Assembly (NCBI RefSeq): GCF_002993975.1
Contig: NZ_POSO01000002.1
Location: 62,232 to 126,231, forward strand
Direction of reading: 5' to 3'
Source of the DNA: Apilactobacillus micheneri
GTDB lineage: Bacteria; Bacillota; Bacilli; Lactobacillales; Lactobacillaceae
DNA length: 64,000 bases
Shown: positions 12,801 to 22,500 of the stretch, piece after piece
Layout of the letters: each line of letters begins with the position of its first letter
Position numbering within the stretch: position 1 is the stretch's first letter
Made by a program: the position numbers and the translations under genes
Notes under the pieces: generated by a model
Database searches by the model: none
Told to the model about the DNA's origin: nothing
Seen by the model: the letters and a program-made list of their open reading frames with translations, nothing else

Positions 12801-15800
12801 TCCTTTTGATAATCATTAAATGCTTCATTATAACCATTTTGATATTCTGCAGATGCTGAATTATTTTTGGTTGGATCATATTTATAATCATTTATATCGT
12901 TAGAGCCATTAGTATAACCATTATATCCATTATCATAAGTATCACGATATGTTTCAGCTAATTTATGATCTTGTTGATAATATTTTTTATAAGCAACAGT
13001 TGCAGTTGCTTGGTTAGGAATCCCCTTAGAAGCATCCATAATTCCATCACGAGAACCATCACGAATTGCATCATCGTTAGTTAGTGGATCTGGAACTGAT
13101 GGATCTAACCTATCACTAGGATCTGGATTATTAGGAAAATTAACATTATCACTGCCATCTGAGTTAGAACCATTTGAAATACCATTTTTACTTAATTTTT
13201 GCGCTCTAACTCCGTTGAAATAATTAGTTGTCACAGTCACTTCATTTTGTGGTGTTTTTGATAAATCATAGCAAAAACTAATTAAATTACCATTTTGAGC
13301 TGAATTAGGCACATTAATAAAATAACCATTAAGATTACTATTATCTTTAAAGTATTTAACAGCAACTCGTTTACCATTTTGAATTAAATACATACTATTA
13401 GGAATAGCTTTAATATCATTATTATTATCAGCATTAACATTAATTTCAATTTGCCCATTATCGCCAAGTCCAGCAGGATGAGGTAAATTCTTTAAAATAA
13501 TTGAACCCGTTAACTTATTGGTATCATCAGTTTGATTTTTATCATCAATATTACCATTAAAATCAGCCATTGGATTAGCATTAAATGATAAATATTTAGC
13601 ACCATAAGCATTATCATTTGATGTTATATTTTTACCATCTAAAGTCGTATAACTAATGTTAGAACCACCAGATGGAACTACAACAACTCGATAAGGAGTT
13701 AATTCTGGTGAATTAGGCACATTGTCTTTCGTTCCATTCTTGTATCCTAATGCATACTTAGTAAAGTAAGCGGTAATTGAATTAGTAAATAAGTTACCAT
13801 GTCCAGCTTTACCGTCACGATTATCAATTTGTAGTTGAACTTTTTTTCCTGGATTATCAACATGGAACCCATTTGTATTTTTAAGTAAATATAAGTTGTT
13901 AGGACCAGTTCCATCGGTATGAATTTCTAAGTTACCTTCATCGGTGATTACAAGGTTACCGTCAACTTCAACTAAATTATTACGACTATTTTGTGAACTA
14001 TCTAAATTATTACCATGAATTTTAAACCAACCATTATGATCGGCAGTAACTGAACCATTAATATAATTTGCATAATTCGAATTTGTTGGTAGTGGTCCAT
14101 TATCATTAATATCAAATTCACCACCGTCAATATTAATATTTCCTGCATGAACATAAATTCCTTCAGCCAAGCCTCGACTTGCATCATTAGTAGTTGGATT
14201 AATTTCAATTAGTGCACCTTTAGCAAGATTTACTTTTGAATTTCTTCCTTCAAGGTAAAGCCCCATTGATGGTGAATATAATGAATGTTCAGCCCAATTA
14301 TTAACATTGTTCATTGGTACTAACTTCATGTGAGAGCCTTTTTCTAGAGTTAAATTACCACCAAGCTCCACTGCATTACCACCAGTGGTACTACCAAAGT
14401 AATTTCCGCCAGCATGAATTGTCATACGTCCAATTTCCATATTTTGTTGACTATTACCCCAAACATTACTGGAGTTTGAATAGTTATCTCCATCATTACC
14501 TTCAGCTGGTACATTGCTACCAATCCATGGGCTATTGTAATTACCAACAGAAAAGATGTTTAAATTACCATTAATATTAACATTCGCACTTTGAGCATTA
14601 ACAAACTGTGCACCTATATAAGTAACATTACTATAATTCAACGTTCCTGTTTTTTCTAGTTTCATAGAACCCCAATAGTCACTACCATAGATAGTATGAA
14701 AATTTTTAACAGTCATTTGAGTAGCATGATCATCATCCAATTTTGACCAATTATTTGGTTGTAATGAGTAAGTTAATCCACCAAAATCAGTAACATGGTT
14801 TTGTCCATTAAATGTTAAGTTAGCAGGACTATATGACTCAGGCCATATATATTCATATTGTTCCAATCCACTGGAACTTCTTAATTGAGTATCTTGATAA
14901 CTAATATCATTTAAGAAATTAATATTTTCAATATCACCATAATAATACAAATTGCTTCTTGATAAACTACTTTGATCACTTGAAGCAGTTTGATAATGAG
15001 TATTAATTGCATTATTTATTTGTAATGCATTTGATACAAAGGCAGTTTTATCATCATTAACTTTATGAACAACGTCATTAAAACCATCCATATATTGTTG
15101 CGATGCATTTTGCACTGGTGTTGGATTAAATTTGGCGCCATTGGCTATATCATAACTAAATGTATTTTGATTCGTAAATTGTTGAGCAATAGCAGCTTGA
15201 GCACCATTATATGATTGAATATAAGCATTATGAGAATTATTATCTAAATTACTAATAGCATCATTAATCTTTTTACCACTCCAACGGCCATTTTCAGCAT
15301 CGTAAGTTCCTTGATAGCCCAAAAAGTCAGTAAAACCTTGGTTGTAAGCACTATTAAGTGCCGGATTCATTAAGTTTAAATTGGACAAATTATTACTGTC
15401 CAAATTAATTGATTGATTATAATCATTGGTTGAGTAATTTGCATTACTTTTAATATTTTGATTATTATTTTGAACATATGATTGATTATCACTAGGATCT
15501 TCAGGAATATTAGCCTGATGTTCTTGATCAGTATTAGTGCTAAATTTACCACTATTCAAATCTGAATCAACACTAGTGGGATTATTGTAATCAGTATTTT
15601 TACCACCATATGGCTGATAATTACTACTGGCATAATTTTTAGTTGGTTGGGTTCCTTTTCCTTGATTCAAATCATTATATTTGTTCCAAGCATCAACGGT
15701 TCCTTGATAACCAGCCTTATAATAATCAGTATCTGTTGGTACATTATTGATGTCTTGCTTCTGATCATTTGAATGAATGCCATTCCAAGCATCAATTGAT

Positions 15801-16273
15801 CCATTATGTGCTTCATTTTTTTGATCTTGCGTAATTTGATCATTTTGCATTGCACCTTTAACCATCTTACTAGTTTGATTAACCATTCCTTGATAGGGAT
15901 GATTGTCATCATTTTGGTTTGATGATGCATTGACTGAACTAGCTGCGGAAGAAACATGTTTGTCATTATTTTGAGGATTAGGTTGTGGTTGTTTTGTAGA
16001 ACCAACCTTCTCATTATGTAATGAATTTTGATTATTGTTTTGTTGACTAACATTATTATGTGTATTAATTACATCATTACTACTTTTATTACTTTCTGAT
16101 GTATGTTGTTCATCACTATTATTAGATTCAGCATGCACGTCTATTGTTCCAGAAACTGCAAAGCCACCTAAAATAGATAAAGTGACTGCAGAAACAATTA
16201 CCCAATCTTTTTTAACCTTTTTAAGTAAATTTTTATCATTTATTTTTTTAAATTGTCTTTTATTGTATTTCAT
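6830..16273 (-). CDS. Giant repeat-rich surface adhesin, 3147 aa, intact
   Basis: I place the start at ATG 16273 (MKYNKRQFKK), with GGAG 10 nt upstream. A TTG two codons earlier lies only 4 nt from that GGAG. A KxYKxGKxW-like signal peptide ends near residue 46 (DVHA-ES). Residues about 50-400 are an Asn/Gln-rich spacer with YQGTxDAWN motifs. Residues about 405-1030 are a pectate-lyase-like adhesive domain (LTFNGQNHVTDFGG, NFHTIYGSDYWG). Residues about 1070-2900 are dozens of repeats with the pattern YxxG-AAxxGIxDAxxG-AYxxAKxxYxxG. The last 220 or so residues are very Lys/Arg/His-rich and end in a DUF5776/SLAP-like module (TRFYLGHGRYLSSN). There is no LPXTG motif, so wall attachment is probably non-covalent through the basic tail. 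I saw a single cysteine. Exported adhesin or matrix function is inferred. Confidence 0.9.
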   Translation of the reverse strand: MKYNKRQFKKINDKNLLKKVKKDWVIVSAVTLSILGGFAVSGTIDVHAESNNSDEQHTSESNKSSNDVINTHNNVSQQNNNQNSLHNEKVGSTKQPQPNPQNNDKHVSSAASSVNASSNQNDDNHPYQGMVNQTSKMVKGAMQNDQITQDQKNEAHNGSIDAWNGIHSNDQKQDINNVPTDTDYYKAGYQGTVDAWNKYNDLNQGKGTQPTKNYASSNYQPYGGKNTDYNNPTSVDSDLNSGKFSTNTDQEHQANIPEDPSDNQSYVQNNNQNIKSNANYSTNDYNQSINLDSNNLSNLNLMNPALNSAYNQGFTDFLGYQGTYDAENGRWSGKKINDAISNLDNNSHNAYIQSYNGAQAAIAQQFTNQNTFSYDIANGAKFNPTPVQNASQQYMDGFNDVVHKVNDDKTAFVSNALQINNAINTHYQTASSDQSSLSRSNLYYYGDIENINFLNDISYQDTQLRSSSGLEQYEYIWPESYSPANLTFNGQNHVTDFGGLTYSLQPNNWSKLDDDHATQMTVKNFHTIYGSDYWGSMKLEKTGTLNYSNVTYIGAQFVNAQSANVNINGNLNIFSVGNYNSPWIGSNVPAEGNDGDNYSNSSNVWGNSQQNMEIGRMTIHAGGNYFGSTTGGNAVELGGNLTLEKGSHMKLVPMNNVNNWAEHSLYSPSMGLYLEGRNSKVNLAKGALIEINPTTNDASRGLAEGIYVHAGNINIDGGEFDINDNGPLPTNSNYANYINGSVTADHNGWFKIHGNNLDSSQNSRNNLVEVDGNLVITDEGNLEIHTDGTGPNNLYLLKNTNGFHVDNPGKKVQLQIDNRDGKAGHGNLFTNSITAYFTKYALGYKNGTKDNVPNSPELTPYRVVVVPSGGSNISYTTLDGKNITSNDNAYGAKYLSFNANPMADFNGNIDDKNQTDDTNKLTGSIILKNLPHPAGLGDNGQIEINVNADNNNDIKAIPNSMYLIQNGKRVAVKYFKDNSNLNGYFINVPNSAQNGNLISFCYDLSKTPQNEVTVTTNYFNGVRAQKLSKNGISNGSNSDGSDNVNFPNNPDPSDRLDPSVPDPLTNDDAIRDGSRDGIMDASKGIPNQATATVAYKKYYQQDHKLAETYRDTYDNGYNGYTNGSNDINDYKYDPTKNNSASAEYQNGYNEAFNDYQKDFMDHENGMFNDQSQNKTYQKGNDVAKGVQDTVDGTYTNNNSSTEEQMGHEAFEKGFSEQMSNQKGPTKSNAYAPAYNYGAEVAQGMQDQAKGNYSHMPQNNNGSNYVGYQNGVEASKGIYGALNNHDENDQTSPSYKITYEATIKGMKNQGIDDTDNPLQKYANEFGKAVYNGIHDVETNVNTTDYPKNSVQSNIYEKTAKNFASGEGKITVNDGSVDVNSVGYKAGQAALQGILDGKSGDDSENKYHNPSLQRTVYDNAKRAFNAGLAGNSDNSDAKANQFANQVGMDTKRGMDDFLSDKKSDANYADNVNYQNGYQAAKDGFNGQIPKPGTVDQKERKVYNMSENIQIATAAAVQDMNNNKQSVDSESAYQQNMPTDDKSQAAYKEAYAAYKYGANNDNKDNPVTPETLDQAKNNQGLAYDQGTTYHATQDGVSDARNNNSEHAKDYTNNDNQQAAYNNAKAAYQAGFNQQDDSSAVDKNQGSSYNLGRAAQAAIEDASSGKYNNDPDAEGQDESGHWSSRNENNSKDSAYTNNDQALPWTNPQKQEYDDAYRSYIQGQNDAKAKQEATKAGITDEAGNKDFESQYSASGQAIQVAKDAYQNARDAYKAGYQNDDSYIATAQNNDQGDAYNQGRAARAAVKDAENGINNATDAQNNPNSFYNNDYRPGTIWNAAQKQAYQDAFTAYQDGQNSSENATNEPDTVQNKAYKDGQNDKVVKQAVEDAVNGITGITNVPTANADVYKNAQTNYQAGFDNPTKTNENNDFSYQTGQTARKAIIDATKNTNNINQYSGENKVIYQIVQNNYQDGLAGKPTHNENPTDPGKSEPYSVGQAAKQAIYDATNGNQKSADDSTNSSAAQLNNGDASDRKAAYDNAKNAYNAGLDNNLTNDDQKNAQLNPTANQAGQAAYRGINDAINGHDKTNGQSTDYSQAYDNAKDGLDGQPKHSESNNNVAYQTGKAYNTGINDEASGNTAKANDPNNPDNDSKNYNSTQKQAYDQAKKDYSDGVNGNTIDNSGSNINPNSKGYQQGVTAKDDANAMAAGINDESDGNEYKADDPKNPNQTAQKYTGSQIDAYNNAKTDYISGYNAPADSSGNGQSQAYQAGQAAKKGVMDAQKGDITDDSYTNPTQQAAYNKAQNDYVNGNESYGQPSENNGIAYQTGRSDDEGVRKALKDPSDDKTNHNAAYQATRDGMKNSGESAFYKSHQLAYDIGNATKQAIDDANNGDTKSNGDTVYNGQPTKALIYSRAKNDYIAGLTGSDNAAEDIDHNSVSYRAGSAAKAGIADATIGKHTPPTDNNFDTTAYDNAQKAYQAGLDNNTTSQDKTDAQLNPIANNAGMNTKQGIHDAITGHPDASQYSQNTDYHNAYDNAKNGMQNNGQNKDTIAYQSGQAEHQGIIDAQTGQKHAADYNHNSIAIAAYSNAKNAYNDGTNGDNDTSNAKADPIANEAGQAARDGINDAIHDNSDSADKYQHDPAAANAYQNAKKAYQAGLNGDTTSDNAKANAEANAAGQATRDGIHDAEQGSNSSAPKYKGNKTATDAYQKAKQAYQSGLNGDTTSKNATNSPEANKAGQATRDGIHDAQNGNTNAANKYANDSNANNAYQNAQKSYAAGQKGDKTSPAAKANVIANQAGANDHSNADQEAAAQNEEKQGSKAFINGYPDNSDNPSYKKGYDRAKQGFDDGMNNRPKAAPNDDSYNTGYQAAKDYQKGASDASHDDPRADNGSYAYNDGYNAYENGTKGEPYNNDNMNPSYQKAYKQAYNNGNSNYMKARKDNHKINRRSLKQDRKNQRKAFEIKYASHEGYKHGMHLDSPAKLRGFSRVYKHAYMKAYVKALRLHIPRYVYNLKKIYRHNEPSLTARTRNAEYTKTLLRNRHEFKVRGYGFTPAGHLIFRVKGGWISAAHSSIADLYYRHNAIKHNLKVKVIRERGTYIYNSKHFNHNSEVRYLRTGKIINIKSVEKVGHITRFYLGHGRYLSSNKTIVKKVG
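7890..8530 (-). repeat. Tandem 183-bp (61-aa) repeats inside the second giant gene
   Basis: Successive units carry the phrase GQATRDGIHDA (or GQAARDGINDA) at exact 183-bp steps: the same codons begin at 8051, 8234 and 8417. The DNA is clearly similar between units, so this C-terminal part of the array is the youngest-looking. Further toward the N-terminus the same pattern continues with more divergence and variable unit length. Confidence 0.85.
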
Positions 16274-16410
16274 AAACAAACATCTCCAATTTATGTAATT
16301 GATACGTCGTATATTTGAAACATCCTATAAAACAATAAGTAATATCAACCCACAATTCAAAATTATCACTCAATCATAAACATGTAAAAGTATTAGCTCA
16401 TAACCACATA

Positions 16411-16426
16411 TGTTGATATATCAACA
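16411..16426. promoter_or_regulatory. 16-bp perfect palindrome upstream of the second giant gene
   Basis: TGTTGATATATCAACA is a perfect palindrome centred about 145 bp before the ATG at 16273, between the terminator of the third giant gene and the second gene. It could be an operator. No equivalent copy was seen upstream of the other two giants. Confidence 0.4.
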
Positions 16427-16473
16427 ATCTTGTACACAAACTGTCAAGAAAATGGCACAAAAAAAGACAATAA

Positions 16474-16507
16474 AAAAGCAGGATAACTTTTAAGTTATCC
16501 TGCTTTT
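16474..16507 (-). terminator. Rho-independent terminator of the third giant gene
   Basis: Perfect 16-bp stem (16474-16489 with 16492-16507) with a 2-nt loop, 10 nt past the stop at 16518. The A run at 16472-16477 reads as a T run on the minus strand. Confidence 0.9.
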
Positions 16508-16517
16508 CTATTAAATA

Positions 16518-19500
16518 TTAGCCAACCTTTTGAACAATGGTCTTATTGCTTGTTATATATTGACCATGTCCAAGATAAAATCTAGTTAAGCCATGATATC
16601 TAACAACCTTATCAACCTTAAAGATTTCACCATGGTAAACCTTGTGTGAAGCATTATCTTTAACAAACTTCATCCCTTTATAAGTCAAAGTTCCCTTTGG
16701 TTTGATTACTCTAAAGTAATTAAAGTTGTGACGGTAGTAAGCATTCACGATACTATCATTAGCGGCAACAATTCCAGTACCACGTTTGTCGGCAACCATT
16801 CCGCCACCAACGACACGATATCTTGGAGTGCCATTCTTATAATAAGCAATGCCTGTAACTCTTAATAACTTAGCTTGATTTCTTGGCATCTTGACATAAC
16901 GAACGACACGATTCTTATTTGTAAATCTTAATTGTTTATGAACGAAAATCGTACGAACATTGTAAACATACTTTGGCATGTTGTGCTTCATCGTACGTTT
17001 GTATGCTTTGATGTAAGATTCAACGTATTGAGCTGAATGGGTCATTGATAATCTAGCTGGAATAGCATGAACTTTCTTAGCCATTGCGACTCCTTGTTTG
17101 TACCCTAGATTATGTTGATGACGTCTTTCAGCTTTCAATCCTTGCTTAAATGTGTAGATATAAGCTTGAGATTTACCAGCTAAGTCATGTTTGCTTAAAC
17201 GTTTATTAGCCTTCAAAGTACGTTTTGCTGCACGAACCCCATTCTTATAACCATTGTAGCCAAACATGTAGAATGAATCTTTAGCATTCTTAATATGTTG
17301 CTTACCTTTTCTACCATATTCAGCAGCACGCATCCCTTTTAATGCTTCTTTACCTAAGTTATATCCATCCTTATATGGTCTAGTTGAACCGAACTTCATC
17401 TTGTGACCATTGATAGCATCAAGAATTCCTTTGTTGGTATTTTGATCAACATTAGCATAATTCTTAGCTGCTTTATTGCTATTGCGATTTGGCTTATTAG
17501 CATTTTTCTTTTGTGGCATAGGAACAACTGGAATATCATATTGACCTTGTTTATAAGCATTTTGATATGCAATATTATAAGCGAAACCTTGGTTCGACTT
17601 ATTACTATTGCCGCCAAAACCATTGTTATATCCACTATAAGTAGCGTTATAAACATCGTTATATAATTGTGGATTCATGCCACTAGGAACATTATTAGCT
17701 TGAGCAGGTTTACCATTTTTAGCATCATTCATAGCGGCTTGAGTGGCCTGCTTTGCGGCATTATAAGCAGACATATAATTGTTATCAGTACTTGTAGGCT
17801 GCTTACCACTAGCATAATCTTGCAATCCTGCAATTGATTGTTGAGCTTTATCATAGCCCACTTTTTGAGCAGGATTTAAGTTGCTTGGATCAACTGATTT
17901 TGGATCTTGCAATACTTGATTATAAATAGATTGAGCGGCTTGATAACCATTATTATGAGCAATTGAAGCAGCTCCATGATTGTTAGCTTGATCATTGGGT
18001 TGATCATTATTAAATTGGTTAACACCATTTTCATATGCTTTTTGAGCATCAGCTTGAGCTTGCTTGTATGCATCTCGATAAGCCATTGGCATATGACTGA
18101 TATCACGAGATGATTGACCGGCATCTTTATATGCATCAACGGTTCCATTGTATGCTTGATCCAATTTATTGTCACCATTACGTTGAGGACCTTGAGTAGC
18201 ATCATTCATAGCGGCTTGAGCACCATCTCTAGTTGATTTGGCTGAATTATTAAATTCATAATTATAATATGGGTTATCTTGCTTAGGTTCTTGAATTCCA
18301 TTCATTGAATCATCATGACCAGCATTAGCTTGATTATAACCATTCTGAATTGCAGCTTTTTCAGCTGCAGTTGGATTATTTATTCCATTAAGGACATCAT
18401 TAACTTTTTGACCATTGGAATATCCATCAGCACCCTTTTGAGCAAATGATTGAGCATCTTGCAATGCCTTATCATAACTAGCTTGATATAAAGGACTACC
18501 ATTACGATTTGCATTAGCATGTCCATTATTAATATCATCAAGAGCTGCTTTAGCACCATTATAAACATCTATAGCATTAGGATCTTTAGAAGTATATGAT
18601 GGTTCTTGATTTTGAGCAGCTTGATAAGCTTTAGAAGCATCATTCAAACCTAAGTTAGATAATTGAGAAATCATATCATTAGATAGACTACTGATACTAG
18701 TACCTTTTTGATTCTTGATACTATTCATTGCAGCATCACTAATTAATTGTTTAGCTTCTTTCATAGCTTTATTATATGCTGAATTGTAAACATCTGAACT
18801 TGAATATGGTTGATCATAGTTACCATTCAAAGCATTATTGAAAGCAGTAGAAGCTCCATTATAGGTTTCACTATAGTTACTACCATCTGTACTTTGAGGA
18901 GTAACTGTTGAGTTTTGTTGAGCCTTCTTATATGCATCTTGAGCAGCAGCAAATCCTTGTTCTTTAGCCATCGATGTAATGTCATTACCAGTTGGTGCAA
19001 CATTATCATTATTGAATGCTTCAGCACCAGCTTTTAGATTATTAATGGCTTCTTGATGAGCTTTAGTATAAGCATCTTGATAGGCTTTACTTTGATTTTG
19101 ATATTGACTAGGAATATTAGATTCCTTAGCATTATGAATGCTATCAGAATAACCAGCTAAAGTACCAGCACGAGTAGCTTGGCTAACCGGATCATTGTTG
19201 CCATCTTGTCCTGGATTATTATTGGTATTATCAATAGCTTTTTGATATTGATCAGCCATTTTAACACCAGCAAGATAACCTGGGTTGTTATTAGATGGAT
19301 CAGCTTTACCACTCATTTGAGCTTGATAACCTTGTTTTGCTTGGTCAAATCCTTCATTATGAGCCATGCTAATTGGATCATTACGTCCATTAGTAGTGCT
19401 ACTGTCATCACCATGAGCAAATTCATTTACTCCAGCTTGAATAGCTGATTGAGCAACTTGGTTAGCATCATTGTAGGCCTTTGTATAAACTGGATCACTA

Positions 19501-22500
19501 TTATTTGGTTGTTTTACACCATTACCACCATCTTTAAATCCAGCAAGGGCTCCTTGATAAGCTTTATCAGTATTACTGTTATTTGTATCATTATGCTGAC
19601 CATCATCGTTAATACCATTTTGGCTTGCTGCAGCTTGATAACCGTTATTAGCATCACTAATACCTTGTGCATAAGCCTTTTGGCCAGGTACATTGTTTTT
19701 TAATAAGTCGTTATCACCGGTCTTACCAGATGCACCTTGTTGTGCTAACTTTTGACCGTTTTCATAAGCTTGTTCATATGCATCTTTGTATGCTTGTGAA
19801 TGTCCATCTACGTTTTGCTTATGACCATTAGCACCATCTTGGTAACCACTAATTGTAGCTTGATAACCATCACGTTGAGCAATATCACTATTAGCTATAC
19901 TATCTCCCGTACCAGTTAAAGCAAATTGTTTACCTAGATTACTATCACGAGCCATTTTGGCACCAACATTATATTCAGGAGTACCATTGTTAGTTAAATC
20001 TTTGTCCTTATTAGCCTGTTGGTCATCGTAACCTTTTTGAGCTTGATTATATCCGTAATCATGAGCTTTATTTAAAGCATCTTGTTTATTTGGATCATCA
20101 TTTTCATCAGGATCAGTAGCACCTGAATTCTTAAATTTTCCTTGAGCAAAGTCTTGAGCACCACTCTTAGCATACTTACGAGCAGCATCATGAGCATTAT
20201 TATATGCATTTAAGTAAACTGGATCTTCGCTAGCAGGACTTCCTGAGTCTTTAGTCCCATTATTAAAACCATCATGAGCTCCTTGATATGCTAAATCAGC
20301 AATTCCTTTACCATTATATTTAGAATCATTACTTGAATCACCAGATTGAGCAGCTTGATAACCTGCTTGCGAAGCATTAATTCCTTGATTATATGAATCT
20401 CTATCTAATTGATTGTCAAGATTATTTTTATCAATCTGACCTGCCGCAGCAGCTTTAGTCATTTGTTCGGCGTGATTATATGCTTGCTTGTATGCATCTT
20501 GATAAGCTCTAGAATTTCTAGTGAAATCACTAGGATCAGGTTTAGACATAGGCTTCCCAGATGAAGCAGCTTGATTGGCTTCAACAGTTGCTTGATAAGC
20601 TTCTTGCTTTGCTAAACTACCTTGATATGAAGAACCTTGTTTAGGATTATCATAAGCATCCGTAGTTCCTGCCTTAGCATCTTTTGCCATTTGAACCCCG
20701 GCTTGATATGATGGATCATTATTTGATGGATCAGCAGGATTAGCATTATATCCAGCTTCCATTGCATTGTAACCTTGAGTATAAGCTTTACTCAAAGCAT
20801 CTTTACCGTTTACATTGCTATTGCCTTTGCCGTCAGCAAAATCTTTAACCGCTTTTGCAGCTTGGGCTTTAGCATCACTTTGAGCTTGATTAAATTCATT
20901 CCTATATACTGGATCATCAGCATATTTAGGATCCATAGTATTATTGCCGGCATTAGCATAACCAGCTTTAGCAGCTTGATAAGCTTTTGATGCATTATCA
21001 GTGCCATTATACTTATCATTATTAGTATCCGGATTATTTTTAGCATCATCAATTGCCGTATTCATTGCATTTTGGGCTTGATCATATGCTGCCTTTTGAC
21101 CTGGAGTCAAACGATCAGATGTGATATTACCATTATTGATAGCATCGGCCTGTTTCTTAGCATCTTGATAAGCACTATCATAAGCATCACGATATGCTTG
21201 TGATTTATCGCTATTACCAGGTTCACCGGTTCCATTCATAGCAGCTTGATAGGCTTCTTTAGTAGCTTGATAAGCATCCTTTTCAGCACTGCTACCAGTA
21301 GATGGAGCATTAGAATCAGCATTATTAGATTGAGCGGCCTCTTGTGAACCTTTACTTACATCTTTAGCAACTTGAACTCCAGCTTGATATGATGGATCCG
21401 TATTGTTTTTATTATTATCAACATGTCCTGTTCTTTGAGCATCATAACCAGCTTGAGCTTGTTGATAGCCATATGCATCAGCAGCTTTTTCAGCTTGTGT
21501 ATTTTCAGTTGGAATGTTGGTGTTGTTGCCATTTGCATAGTTTTGAGCACCATTTTTGGCGGCAGCTTGAGCAGCTTTTTGTGCATCACTGAATGCTTTA
21601 CTGTAAATAGGATCATTTTGTTCATTAGGTGACATTGTATTAGTACCACCATTTTCATATCCGGCTTTGGCAGCTTTGTATGCTCTTGATGCATTATCAG
21701 TTCCATTATATTTACTATCGTTAGTTGATGGATTATTATCTGCAGCTGCTGATTTAGCGTTATCAATAGCAGTTTGTGCAGCTTGATATGCTTGTTTTTG
21801 AGCAGGTGTTAGCTTGCTAGTATCAACCGTATCACCCTTAGCAATAGCCTCGGCAATTTGTTGAGCTTTTTGTTGAGAATCTTGATAGGCTTTATTATAA
21901 GCATCTTGATAAGCCTGTGGTTTTGTATTCAAATCAGCAGGTACAGGATCGCCATTCATCCCAGCTTGTCCACCATCTAAGGTTCCATTATATCCAGCTG
22001 TTTGAGCTGCATTATGATTATTGGCATAATTGGGATCCTTAGAAGTTGCATTGTTAGCATCACTAGCACCGTTATTAACATCAGTATTCATTTTAACTCC
22101 AGCTTGATATGATGGATCATTGTTTTGATTGTCAGCTTGATTAGTTTTAGCTGCTTCATATCCCTTTTGGGCTTGTTGATACCCATAATTATTGGCTGCT
22201 TTTTCAGCAACAGTTTGCTCATTTGGATTGTTAGTATTGCTACCATTTACATAATTTTGAGCACCTTTTTGTGCTGCAGCTTGAGCTGATTTTTGAGCAT
22301 CACTGAATGCTTTACTGTAAATAGGATCCTTTTGTTGAGCCTGTGACATTGTATTAGTACCACCATTTTCATATCCGGCTTTGGCAGCTTGATATGCTCT
22401 TGATGCATTATCAGTTCCATTATATTGGTTGTCACTGTCAGTACTTGGATTCTTAGCAGCATCACTAGCTTTTGCCACAGCTTGTGGTGAATTATTATAT

